Below, one piece after another: positions 7,390 to 17,400 of a DNA stretch of 64,000 nt. Each line of letters begins with the position of its first letter. Position 1 is the stretch's first letter. Location: the NCBI RefSeq assembly GCF_014323665.1, contig NZ_JABVEB010000016.1:1-64000 (forward strand). The letters run 5' to 3'. The stretch is from Actinomadura sp. HBU206391. Its GTDB lineage: Bacteria > Actinomycetota > Actinomycetes > Streptosporangiales > Streptosporangiaceae. Both the position numbers and the translations under genes were made by a program. The notes under the pieces are model-generated. The model ran no database searches. It was not told the DNA's origin and was given only the letters and a program-made list of their open reading frames with translations.

Positions 7390-9912
7390 ATGGTCAACCT
7401 GAGGGCCACGTTCGGGCGACTCACCGGGACCAGCCGCGCGGGTCGTTCCGAGGCCGACACCGCCACCATGTGGACGACCCCGTACGCGTGGCGGACCGCC
7501 GACGGCGTCTACATCGGCCACAACGGCGAGGTGTGGATGTACCGGACCGTGCGGCTGGCGCCGATGAAGTGGGAGGACCCCGAGCAACAGCTGTCGCTGG
7601 CCGCGCCGCTCGACCGGCTCCTGAGCGACCTGGGGGGGACCTCACGGCAGCCCATCGGGGGCCTGGCGGCCCTGTCCAACAACCGGCGGATCCACCTGGT
7701 CTCGATCACTTGGGACGACCTGGTGACGCCGCCGCGGGACAACAGCGAGGCGTTGCGCGACTACCAGGCGGGCGCCTTCGGGTTCCTGGCGCCCAGGCGG
7801 GTGCTGTTCGTCGGCGTGCAACTGCGGTCATCGATGCGGGACCAGGCGTCGAAGGCCCGGGCGCCCGGGGGCCCGTCGTTCTTCAAGACGCTGACCGAGA
7901 TGGTCAAGGAGTCCATCGGCGAGGACGTCCCGGACCTTGTCCCGTACCGGCGGGACCTCGAACTCGTCACCTCGATCTTCGACCGGAGCGACGCGCAAAC
8001 GCCGACCCGGCAGGAACTCGACCAGCTGGAATCCTGGTACAACCTCGGGCGGGGTCCGGACGCGGTGATCGAGGAACTGCCCACCCGGCTGGCCGTGACC
8101 GGTGTCGGAGAGCTGGAGATGGCCGCCGTCATGCGCTTCGATCAGCCGGTCATGCCCTCTCCGTACGCCCAGTGGGCGCTGGAGGCGATCAGCCACCCCG
8201 GCGACGCCCCGCAGGTCGTGTCCATCCGTGCCGAGCTGGAGCCGCCGAACCTGACGCGGGCGCGGGCCCGCCGGGCGCAGCGGCGGATCGCGGCGAACAT
8301 GGAGGAGGAGCGCAAGACCCAGGACCTGGAGAAGGTCGAGCTGTCGGAGACCTATCAGCAGGCCAAGGAGGTCGAGGACTACCTGGCGGGCTCCAAACAA
8401 CCCATGCTGGCCAACTGCAGCCTCGTCATGGCACGGGAGGTCACCGAGACCACCGAGACCTACCTGGACTTCCTCTCCCAGAACTACGGAATCCAGCTGA
8501 AGCCCCTGGAGCACCGGCAGATCCAGGCGCTGGAGGAGACCCTGCCCTGCTCCTCGGTACGGGTCAATCCGTTCCTGCAGGACGTGAACGTACCGATGAT
8601 CTCGCACGCGGGTCTTCAGTCGTTCTCCCGGCTCGGCGACGACACCGGGATCTTCGGCGGGCTCATCGATCCGGACGGCAGCCCCTTCTTCGTCGACCCG
8701 CTCGGCGCCCCGATGAAGAACCTGCCGCCGGTCTTCGGGATCTTCGGCGACCCCGGCAGCGGGAAGACGTTCTTCGCCCAGTCCGTCGCGGTCCAGTCCG
8801 CGCTGAACGACCTACCGGTGATCTTCGTGAACCCCAAGGGCGGTGACTCGCTGTACGGGATGGTCGACTACGCCCAGGACCTGGGCGTGTCCGGCGGGCG
8901 GGTGTCCATGTCGGCGCTGGAGGACACCCCGGGCGCCTTCGACCCGTTCCGGTACGCACCGCCGACCATCGCAGCCGAGATCGCCAATGTGCACATTCTC
9001 TCCGCGCTCGACGACTACCGGGACGGCTTGTCGCTGCCGGAGCGGCTGGCCCTCGGCTCGGGACTGAAACGCGGCGCCCTCAACGGCGCGCGCTGCGTGT
9101 GGGACGCCCTGCAGTACGTCCCCGGTGACGAGGCCGCCCGGCTGCGCGGCCTGGTCGAGCAGCAGATGGAGGCGTCCAGCATGTTCTCGCTCGGCATCGC
9201 GCTCAAGCCACTGCCTCGCCTCGACGTCACACAGCGGCTGACGCTGGTCGACTTCGACCGCGACCTGGGCCTGCCGGAGGGCAAGACCCCGAGCGAGTAC
9301 TCGGTGTCGGAACGGATCGCGCTGGCGGCCGTCCGCCTGGTCATCCGGGCGTCGCTGGAGATCCTCATCGCCAACCGGTCAGGTGTGCTGATCGTGGACG
9401 AGGCGTGGACCTTCCTGTCGCAGGCCGAGGGACTGGCCTCGCTGCAGCGCATCTCCCGGGAGGGCCGGTCGCTGAACATCCTGCCGGTGTTCCTCACCCA
9501 GCGGATCGCCGACGTGGTCACCAAGGATCTGGAGTCGTACCTCAGCCGGGTGCTGGTGCTCAAGCTGAATGAGACCAGGGAGGCGGAGACGGCGCTGAGG
9601 CTGTGCGGTCTGAGGCCGACCCCGCAGCGGCTCGCCGAGATCCGTGAGTTCGGCCCGCTGCCGCCGGAGGGCGACCGCCCGGCCCGCTGGGCGCGCGGCA
9701 TCTTCCGCGATCTGGCCGGCCGGCATGCCCAGGTCGTGCTGGGCCCCACGCCGCCCGACGCCGCGGCGGCCTACAGCACCAACCCCGAGGACCGCCGCAG
9801 GCGCGAGGAGCAGCGCCTGGCCCGGGTACACGCCGAGCGCGCCGAGCACGAAGCGGCGGTGCTCGCCGCGGCCGCGCCCCAGGAGGGAACGGACTCATGG
9901 CTCGTCGACTGA
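7390..9912 (+). CDS. VirB4-type secretion ATPase
   Basis: I place the start at ATG 7390, 9 bases after a GGGAG; ATG 7381 directly abuts that site. The product is 840 aa. A Walker A (GDPGSGKTFF) lies near residue 453 and a Walker B (GVLIVDEAWTF) near residue 665. After the Walker B come arginine-rich 'SREGRS' and 'LTQRIADV' sensor-like segments, as in VirB4/TraC/TrbE ATPases. Residues 1-400 are the usual VirB4 N-terminal domain, including a long charged helix (RAQRRIAANMEEERKTQDLE). The family powers assembly of type IV secretion channels at the inner membrane. The next gene overlaps it by 16 bp, so the two are translationally coupled. Confidence 0.85.
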   Translation: MVNLRATFGRLTGTSRAGRSEADTATMWTTPYAWRTADGVYIGHNGEVWMYRTVRLAPMKWEDPEQQLSLAAPLDRLLSDLGGTSRQPIGGLAALSNNRRIHLVSITWDDLVTPPRDNSEALRDYQAGAFGFLAPRRVLFVGVQLRSSMRDQASKARAPGGPSFFKTLTEMVKESIGEDVPDLVPYRRDLELVTSIFDRSDAQTPTRQELDQLESWYNLGRGPDAVIEELPTRLAVTGVGELEMAAVMRFDQPVMPSPYAQWALEAISHPGDAPQVVSIRAELEPPNLTRARARRAQRRIAANMEEERKTQDLEKVELSETYQQAKEVEDYLAGSKQPMLANCSLVMAREVTETTETYLDFLSQNYGIQLKPLEHRQIQALEETLPCSSVRVNPFLQDVNVPMISHAGLQSFSRLGDDTGIFGGLIDPDGSPFFVDPLGAPMKNLPPVFGIFGDPGSGKTFFAQSVAVQSALNDLPVIFVNPKGGDSLYGMVDYAQDLGVSGGRVSMSALEDTPGAFDPFRYAPPTIAAEIANVHILSALDDYRDGLSLPERLALGSGLKRGALNGARCVWDALQYVPGDEAARLRGLVEQQMEASSMFSLGIALKPLPRLDVTQRLTLVDFDRDLGLPEGKTPSEYSVSERIALAAVRLVIRASLEILIANRSGVLIVDEAWTFLSQAEGLASLQRISREGRSLNILPVFLTQRIADVVTKDLESYLSRVLVLKLNETREAETALRLCGLRPTPQRLAEIREFGPLPPEGDRPARWARGIFRDLAGRHAQVVLGPTPPDAAAAYSTNPEDRRRREEQRLARVHAERAEHEAAVLAAAAPQEGTDSWLVD

Positions 9913-12900
9913 GCCGGTCGAGGCCCCGCCGGCCGAGCGGGCGTTCCGCCCGGCCGCCGGGCTCCGGGCCGAGCCGCACGCGCGCCGGGTCCGGTTCCGC
10001 GCCGCCGCGGCGTGGGCTCCAGTTGCTGGTGTGGGCGCTCGCGCTGACGGTGTTCTGCGGGCTGGCCCTGCTCTCCGGACAGACTTTCGGATTCGGGTCC
10101 GGGGCCGGGTCCGGGGCCGGTGGGACCGTGTCGGCCGCACCTGTATCGACGACAGCCGTTCCGACGGCCGTACAGGACACCGAAGGCCAGGTGGTCGCAG
10201 GCCCCGACGACCGCCCCTTGATCCTCGATCACGACTCGGACGGCGGCGCCTCGCCCGAGGAGGAGTCGGAGTGCACGGATTACAACGAGCAGAGTGACTT
10301 CCTGCCGCTGAACCGGTGGTCCTCCTTCAGCCTGCACACCGTGGACAACGCCTGGCTGCTGAAGACCCGGCTGATCACCTCGATCTTCGCCAGTTTCTTC
10401 TTCATGGTGGCGGCGCTGGCCTGGCGGATCATCGGCATGCTCATGGGTTTCAGCTACACCTTCGACATGGTCTGCAGGTCGGCGGACTCGATCAACGAGA
10501 TCAGCGGGACGATGGCCCGGTACGCGTCCTGGTTCCTGATCCCCGCGTGGCTGGTCGTCCTCGCGGCGGCGATCAAGCGCTGGAGCACCGGCGGCAGGAA
10601 GGGTCCCGCGTCCGCGGTACGCCTGGTGATGGTGTTCCTGTCGGCGACCGGGCTGATCTTCTTCATCGCCGACCAGTCCGAGGAGAGGCGCAACGACCCG
10701 ACCAAGGCCTACACCGTGCCCTGGATGGCCGCGACGGTGCAGGGATGGTTCGCGGAGGTCTCCGACGCCCTGGCCGAGATGACGAACTCCCAGGGCGAGT
10801 CGAGCGGCGAGGTGTTCTATGACGACGACCCGGCCGCGTCGGGAAGGATCACCTGCGACGGGCTTCACGAGAAGCTCTACGAGTTGTACGGCGACGAGAA
10901 CGGCGGGTTCCCGGGGAACGCCGCGATGCAGCAGATCAGCAGGATGTGGGAGAGCTCGCTCGTCCGCTCCTGGATGGTCGCCCAGCTCAGCGATGGCACC
11001 GAAGAATATCCCGCCCCCGCCCACGCGGCCTGCCGCGTGCTCGAGGCGAACTCCGACGTCGACATCGGGAACAAACTGAAGGCGTTCGACCTGTCGGCCG
11101 GCTGGGCGGAGGGCACCACCACCACCGACATCTGGCGCGGCTTCTACCTCTCCCCGCGTGTGGGCGAGCAGACCATCATGGTCGCCTGGGGCGCGTGCAA
11201 GATGGACGCCGACGACGAGGGCAGGGTGCACACCACCCCGCAATGGGACGCAGCCGATGTGGACGGTAAGGAGAATGGCTGCAAGCAGCTCTACAGCGAC
11301 GGCGAGACAATGGAGGATACCGATTCGTTCGCATTCCTCCTCGCAGGGATGGGTCCGCTGAAGCCCTTCTATTTCAACGGTGGCGATGAGCTGAGCGCCA
11401 ATCTCGGCAAATGCGTCACCGACGAGTCGGACCCCTCGTGCCGGTACATCTGGGACTCCGCCGAGGCATGGCTCGGCGCCAATCAGACCGAGCGGCTCAC
11501 CCAGGGCCTGATGTCGATGATCGTGGCGGGCGCCTTCCTGTTCGCGCTCGGCCCGATGGCGATAGGTCTCACGATGATCAGCGTGGCCCTGGCCGGGCTC
11601 GCGATGATACTGCCGCTGTCGCTGCTCTTTTTCGCCATGGGCTGGGACTCGGGCAAGCGGTTGCTCAAGCTCACCGGTGCGGCGGCGGCCGGGAAGTTCG
11701 TCTTCACCTTGGCACTGACGGCCCTGGCGACGCTCATCGACGCCACCTACATCGCGATCACCGATGCCGTCGGCACCGCCGCCCCGAACTTCTTCGAGCA
11801 GGTCGCGCAGTGCGCCGCCCCCCTGGTCGCGCTGTGGCTCTTCAAGAAGATCACCAAGTTCATGGGGCTGGGGAACATCGGCAGCATGACCGGGGCGCTG
11901 GGCTTCGCGGGTGCCGCGGCGCTCAAGTCCACGGGCGACAACCACCTCCTCCGTCCGGGCGACGACGCCTATGCCCGGCAGCTGTCCGGAGCGCTCGGCC
12001 AGGTCGGGATGGGCAGGGCGAGGCTCAGCGCGCTGGACGAGCGGTCACTGCAGAACCGGATGTTCAACAACAGGGGGACCCGGGCGGCGGGGCGTGCGGG
12101 GAGGCGCCTGGCCGGACGGGCCGCGGTCGGCACGGGACGCGCGATCGGACGCGGCGCGGAAAGGGCCACCAGGCCGATCAGGAACTCCGCCGCGGCCGCC
12201 ATACGGAGAAGGCGGAACGATCTGGCGGACTTGGCGGGGTCGGGTACTCCCGCGGAGCGTGCGGCCAAGTACGCCGAACTGACCGCGGCCCTGGCCGCCG
12301 GGACCGCCATCGTCTCACCGGCGCTGCTTCCGCTGGTCGGCGCGGCGATGGGCGGCGTGGCTCTCTACCGGGGAGCCCATGCGGCTCGCGACGGGTTGAG
12401 AAACGCGATCCACCTCGCCGACCGGGTGAAGAACGGAGTGTCGCTTGACGGCGCGCTCAAGCCCGGCGAAGTGGCCGGAATGCCCATGGCAGGGAATCCG
12501 GAGGCGGCCAAGCGGCGCGCGGACGCCCGGCTCCGCAACATCGACAGGATCAACAACGTCGATGAGCAACGGCAGATGATGAAAGAGCACATCAGCCATG
12601 AACTCGACATGGTTCGGGCCAAGATGTACGGCGGCGGTCACATCGACGGGCTCAACCTGGACTTCAAGGGCTTCGTCAACGATCAGGAGAAGATGCGCGC
12701 GCTCCTCCAGCTGTCCAAGAAGACAGGGCTTGCACCGGACCAGATCATGCTCGCCGACAACGGCCTGTGGCTTCCCCAAGGGGACGCGGCCGAACGACAC
12801 TGGTCCTCCCACCTGGACGATCACACCAAACGGCGACGGATCGTCGACGGGGTCGAGGAGACCGACACGCAGTTGGTCACGCGGATCATGACGCAGGGCA

Positions 12901-13787
12901 TCGCGCGTGGTTACGTCATCGACGGCGAGCACATCGACGTGCCGGCCGAGCGTGGATTCGAGGAACTCTCAGGGATCAAGATCAGGGCCAGAGGGTCGGA
13001 GGAGGCCGCCCTCCGGGCAGGCCGGGACTGGGAACACGAACAGGGGCCGAGCCTTGGACAGCGTCGGCTGCGGGAGGCAGCGGACGTGGCCGACGCGCTT
13101 GAGGACGCGGGTGGATGGATCAGGGGCGGTCTGATGTCGAAGGAGGTCGAGCTGCCTGATGGCGTGACCGTGCGCGTGGGACAGGTCAAGGCCGACCTCG
13201 ACCTCAACCTCACCAGGATGGGAAAGCTCGCCGAGCAGATGGCAGTGCTGCACGAGCAACGGCATGCCATGGATCCGGACTACTACCGATTCACACATGA
13301 CCAGCAGATGAGGCAGCGTGACGACTACGCCGGAAAGATCGAAGAGTTGAGCACGACGCTGCGAGACGTCGTCGACGCCTCGATGTCGGCTCGATCCGCC
13401 ACCGGCCTGCGCACCGAGATGGTCGACCCGGACATCAGCATGGACACCTCGGGGGTGATGGCGCAGGCCCAGAAGATCAGCGAGGAACTGAACGCCATGC
13501 GGAAGACATGGCACCAGCAGGTCGACAAGCATGCCGGCAGCGTCTACCGGCTGCCGATGGACCAGGCCGACGCCACCGAGTTCGTCCAGGCACTGGAGAA
13601 GTTCGGGAAGGTGCTCGCGAGCCGGCTCCTCTCCGAGGAGGAGAGCAACCGGGAGGTGGCCGACCGGCTGAGGAAGCTGGAGCAGCGCCTCCAGCACTCT
13701 CAGAGCGTGTACGACGCCGACCCCCGTAACCAGGCCGCCCCCCCGGACAATGGCCGTGATCTGGTGGCCTGGGCCGTACGGCGGTGA
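9897..13787 (+). CDS. Large TrbL/VirB6-type membrane protein
   Basis: The product is 1296 aa; ATG 9897 lies 6 bases after AGGAGGGA and overlaps the VirB4-type gene. A basic N-terminus precedes a first membrane helix (residues about 41-62), then a Gly/Pro/Thr-rich external stretch. A cluster of further helices covers roughly residues 150-270 and 535-670 (for example LTSIFASFFFMVAALAWRII). This is the polytopic core expected of VirB6/TrbL channel proteins. After residue 700 the protein becomes a very long, charged, largely cytoplasmic helical tail (Arg-, Glu- and Met-rich). The tail is unusual in length and may hold a coiled coil. A terminator hairpin follows the stop. Confidence 0.75.
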   Translation: MARRLSRSRPRRPSGRSARPPGSGPSRTRAGSGSAPPRRGLQLLVWALALTVFCGLALLSGQTFGFGSGAGSGAGGTVSAAPVSTTAVPTAVQDTEGQVVAGPDDRPLILDHDSDGGASPEEESECTDYNEQSDFLPLNRWSSFSLHTVDNAWLLKTRLITSIFASFFFMVAALAWRIIGMLMGFSYTFDMVCRSADSINEISGTMARYASWFLIPAWLVVLAAAIKRWSTGGRKGPASAVRLVMVFLSATGLIFFIADQSEERRNDPTKAYTVPWMAATVQGWFAEVSDALAEMTNSQGESSGEVFYDDDPAASGRITCDGLHEKLYELYGDENGGFPGNAAMQQISRMWESSLVRSWMVAQLSDGTEEYPAPAHAACRVLEANSDVDIGNKLKAFDLSAGWAEGTTTTDIWRGFYLSPRVGEQTIMVAWGACKMDADDEGRVHTTPQWDAADVDGKENGCKQLYSDGETMEDTDSFAFLLAGMGPLKPFYFNGGDELSANLGKCVTDESDPSCRYIWDSAEAWLGANQTERLTQGLMSMIVAGAFLFALGPMAIGLTMISVALAGLAMILPLSLLFFAMGWDSGKRLLKLTGAAAAGKFVFTLALTALATLIDATYIAITDAVGTAAPNFFEQVAQCAAPLVALWLFKKITKFMGLGNIGSMTGALGFAGAAALKSTGDNHLLRPGDDAYARQLSGALGQVGMGRARLSALDERSLQNRMFNNRGTRAAGRAGRRLAGRAAVGTGRAIGRGAERATRPIRNSAAAAIRRRRNDLADLAGSGTPAERAAKYAELTAALAAGTAIVSPALLPLVGAAMGGVALYRGAHAARDGLRNAIHLADRVKNGVSLDGALKPGEVAGMPMAGNPEAAKRRADARLRNIDRINNVDEQRQMMKEHISHELDMVRAKMYGGGHIDGLNLDFKGFVNDQEKMRALLQLSKKTGLAPDQIMLADNGLWLPQGDAAERHWSSHLDDHTKRRRIVDGVEETDTQLVTRIMTQGIARGYVIDGEHIDVPAERGFEELSGIKIRARGSEEAALRAGRDWEHEQGPSLGQRRLREAADVADALEDAGGWIRGGLMSKEVELPDGVTVRVGQVKADLDLNLTRMGKLAEQMAVLHEQRHAMDPDYYRFTHDQQMRQRDDYAGKIEELSTTLRDVVDASMSARSATGLRTEMVDPDISMDTSGVMAQAQKISEELNAMRKTWHQQVDKHAGSVYRLPMDQADATEFVQALEKFGKVLASRLLSEEESNREVADRLRKLEQRLQHSQSVYDADPRNQAAPPDNGRDLVAWAVRR

Positions 13788-13834
13788 GCTGAGCGGGAGG
13801 CGGCCTCCTCCGTTCCGCACGCACGGGACATGAA

Positions 13835-13867
13835 ACCGGCCCGCACCCTCCAGGGGTGCGGGCCGGT
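13835..13867. terminator. Bidirectional hairpin terminator
   Basis: A perfect 14-bp stem (13835-13848 with 13854-13867) and 5-nt loop lie between two convergent genes ending at 13787 and 13874. Confidence 0.85.
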
Positions 13868-13873
13868 CCGGTG

Positions 13874-14409
13874 TCAGGATGCCGACGGTTCCGCCGGAAC
13901 CGTCTCGCACATGATCTCGTACTCCTCCCGGAAGTCGGCCGGATCGACCTCCTCCAGTCGGGTGCTCTGGACATAGAGGTCCGAGTTGAGGGTGAGGATG
14001 GACTCGCCGCCCGACTCGCTGATGATTCCTTCCAGCGGGCCGTCCATGTCGAATTCCCCTTCGAACTCGACCGTCTGGGGCGTCACCTGCCCGCCATGGA
14101 ACTCCACGCAGTCCGTCGGCTTGGGGTCGTCGCCGTCGAAACGGCCCTCCGTGTGCATGCCGTTGATGGCGTCGCCCTCGATGCGCTCCCACTCGAGCAG
14201 CTGGAAAACCGCCCCTCCGCTGCCGTGAAAGCGTAGCTTTCCGTGGTGGCCGACGCGGTGGCCGCCTTACCCTTGTCGATGCCGGAGGCCACGTCGGGAC
14301 CTCCGGAACGCGTCATCGACGTCACTCCGAGGACGACGATGACGACGATGATGAAGACCGCGGCGGCGACCGCCGCAGGCTTTTGCAGACCCCTGTGCTT
14401 TTCGAACAT
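13874..14409 (-). pseudogene. Single-pass membrane protein gene with a frameshift
   Basis: From ATG 14409, with GGAAGGA upstream, the first frame encodes a basic N-terminus, a membrane helix (AAAVFIIVVIVVLGVTS) and an external linker to about position 14215. It then degenerates into Ser/Arg-rich sequence. A protein-like continuation (FQLLEWERIEGDAINGMHTE, then about 85 acidic residues to the stop at 13874) lies in the frame shifted by -1. That frame has a TAA about 55 bases before this section, so it has no start of its own. The whole would be one type II-anchored protein of about 175 aa. A single-base change between about 14205 and 14265, a read error, or a programmed shift would each explain it. 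The gene follows the cell-wall hydrolase gene by 66 bp. Confidence 0.65.
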
Positions 14410-14475
14410 GGCGGGAATTCCTTCCGCGTCGAGGTGCGGCAGGGGTCATATTTCCGGCCGTGCTGTTCGTCGTTG

Positions 14476-17400
14476 TCACACTTTGCCGGGGTCGAGCCAG
14501 CCGGTCCAGAAGGCGGAATTGTAGGCGCGCTCGACCCTGGAAACGTCTCTGGACGTGTTGGTGTGCACCATGTAGCCGTCGGCCAGTTGCATGGCCACAT
14601 GCCCTGAGGTCGGCTCCACCAGGTCGCCGGGCCGGACCTGGCTGAAGGGGATCTGCCGCATCCAGCGGACCGCCCGCAAGGTGTCAGTGGTCGGGGCGTT
14701 GCCCCGGTAGAGGTTCGGGATCGCGTGCCGGTAGGCGCGGGAGACGAAGCTGGAACAGTCGGCGTAGTCGTCCCAGTTGCGTTGCGGTACGCACATGCAA
14801 TAGGGGAGGCCCAGGTGAGTCAGCGCCCACTTGATGGCCTTCGCGGCCTCCGGGGTACGGGCCTGGACCACCGAGTCGACGCACAACTCGTGGATGCCGA
14901 TCTCGGCGGAACCGTGCCGGAGCGTGTTCGCCGGGGTCTTCTTGGGGCAGCCGTCCGGCCCGACCTCCACCTGTCCGGCGCCGTAGCCGCCTGCCCCGTC
15001 GGCCCCCTCCTCCAGCGAGCCGATCCGCCGGCCCGCGCTGTCGAAGGGGGTGATGACGCCGCCGAAGAACCAGGCGTACTCGACGGCGCGCTGCTCCAGC
15101 GGGAGGGTAACCCCGTCGGTGCTGCGCAGCCGGGTCCACGCCTCGGTGGCGTCGGGGGCGATCGGGGCGCCGATCTCCCTCAGCGGGCGCGGAGCCAGCC
15201 TGGGAACGACCAGGGTGTCCTCACCGGCCACCGGAGCCGTCGGCCGGTAGGCGTTCTCCCTGGCCTGATAGTAGTTGGCCAGGCCGTTGAGGTTGGGTCT
15301 GTTCGCGGTGTCGTCGCCGGCCAGCCCGAGGGCGATCTGGGCGAGCGTGGCGTTGTATCCGGGTGCCCAGGAGCTGCTGAGGCAGGCGTGGCCGGAACTC
15401 GGGTCGGTGAGATCACTGGCCTCCCGCAGCGCCGTCATCTTCGGTTGCCACTCGCCGTACACGTCGGCCTCGTCCGGGGGTTCCTCCAGCGCCGCGAACT
15501 CCGTGGCGTGCGGGGCGATCGCCGTCAGGAAGTCGGTCATCGCCCTCGTGCACTCGGCCGAGGCCGTGAACTCCCCTCCGGGGCCGAAGCGCGCGAACGG
15601 CCTCAGGTCGCCGCCCATGGCGATGCCGAGCCGCTGCCAGCCGCCGATCATAGGCTGGTACACACCCAGCTCGGCCACGCGTTCCTTCGGCGGGATGCGC
15701 TCGACGGACAGCACGAGCCTGGCGGCGCCCGTGATGTTCTCATCGGTGTCGCACCGGTCGCTCACCCCGGCGGCGTCCGCCTCCCGCTCGGTCATGGGGA
15801 AGACGCCCTGGCGACCGTTCGCGTCGTCGTCGCACTCGTCGGTCGACCACTTTCCGGCCCCGTAGCTGACCGACAGTGCCTCGTTGACCAGGGTCTCGAT
15901 GGCGGCGATCCGGTCGTTCTCGACGGTGTGGACGAACTCGCCGTCGTCGTCGTACGCCCCGCCGGTGACCAGATGCAACTCCGGCAGGCGGAGGATCTCG
16001 CAACGCCAGATAGAGATGATCTTGAAGCTGGTCGACCAGGGCTCTTCCGGGTCGTCCGGCGGCGGCACGGCGCACGGCGCGTCGGGGTCGGCGCCCCGGT
16101 CGGCGAAGATCCCGGACGCCGCGATGGCCCTGCTCCAGTACTCGCGTGCGTCCTCCTGGTTCTCGGCCGTGCCGTTGGGCTTCCACCGGGGGCCTGTGCG
16201 GTCCGCGTGCACCCTCTTCGCCGCATCGACCAGCGTGCGGGCGACGTAGTACGAGGAGTCGCACGGGTTCTGGGGGTCCAGGGACATGCGCGCCATCTCG
16301 AACGCCGTCCCCCGTGTGAGAAGGTACGGGCCGACACCCTGGTCGCCCTCGCCCCCGATGGTCGGCTCCGGGTTCTCGACGAGGCAGCCGTCCGCGATCA
16401 CCCCGGCCGGAACGCCGCCCCCCGCGTCATCCGCCGACCTGCCATCGGCGGGCTCCGGGGGCTCGGCTCTCGGTTCGCCGGGCCACGTGCCGCCGGGCTG
16501 TATGCCGCCCTCCGTGCGGAACGTGGCCGGCTGCGGTGCGTTCGCGGAGCCGCCGGCCTGGTACTGCCGGGCGGCGTCCCGCATCTTCGCCATCACGCCA
16601 TCGACGTACTCCCAGATCGTCGGGTTGAAGGAGCAGGCGGCCGGGCACTGGTCCCACCTCCCCGGTGAGTTCGCCCACGCGGGGTAGAAGTGGGCCGCGG
16701 CGACCTGCTGCCATTTCTTGTACCGGTTCCATTTGTCCAGGACGTCCCTGGTGGCGCGGCGGTCCTGCACGCTCGGCGGCGCGTCGCACGCGGTCCGGTA
16801 CCCCCCGTAGTTGTTCCACGTGCTCGAGATGTACTGGTAGGCGCCGCAGGCGTCGCTCTCGCTCGTCCCGGCCCGGCGGGTGTAGCCGCCGTTCGACTCG
16901 TGCATCCGCAGGGCGTACAGGAACCAGCCGAGCTGGTGGGCGAGATCGCCCTCCGGCGGCCCGGCATGGCCGTATCCCACCGTGGCGGCCGAGCCGGGGC
17001 CCGTCACCCCCTGCACGGGCCCTGGCCCGGCGCCGCTGGTGACACCGGCCTCCACGGCGCCGCCGTCGGTGGCGCCTCCGCCCCCGGGGATCTCCGACGC
17101 CTCGCGCCCGGGGTCGCGGTCGACGTTGTCGTAAGGGCTGTAGCGGGCGAAGTCGGTCTGCGTCTTGACGATGCCGGCCAGGACCGTCCAGGGCACGGTG
17201 GCGTAGTCGGGCTGCCCGGACGACGCCCGGTTCGCGGCCTGCTGGAGCACCCGCTGCCACCCGTCCGGGAAGTACTCGCCGACTCTGCTGTTCGACCTGT
17301 CGTCCGGCTGGGTCTCGGTGTCGTCGAGGACCGCTCCGAGCACCCCGGCCACGAGGATGAGGGGCATCAGCGTCGACGCGCCGACCCCCAGGGACATGGC

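Noticed and set aside
9771-11945. Long open frame antisense to the VirB4- and VirB6-like genes
   Set aside because: High-GC third positions keep the opposite frame open; the sequence is His/Arg/Gln-rich and the plus-strand genes have clear motifs and ribosome-binding sites.
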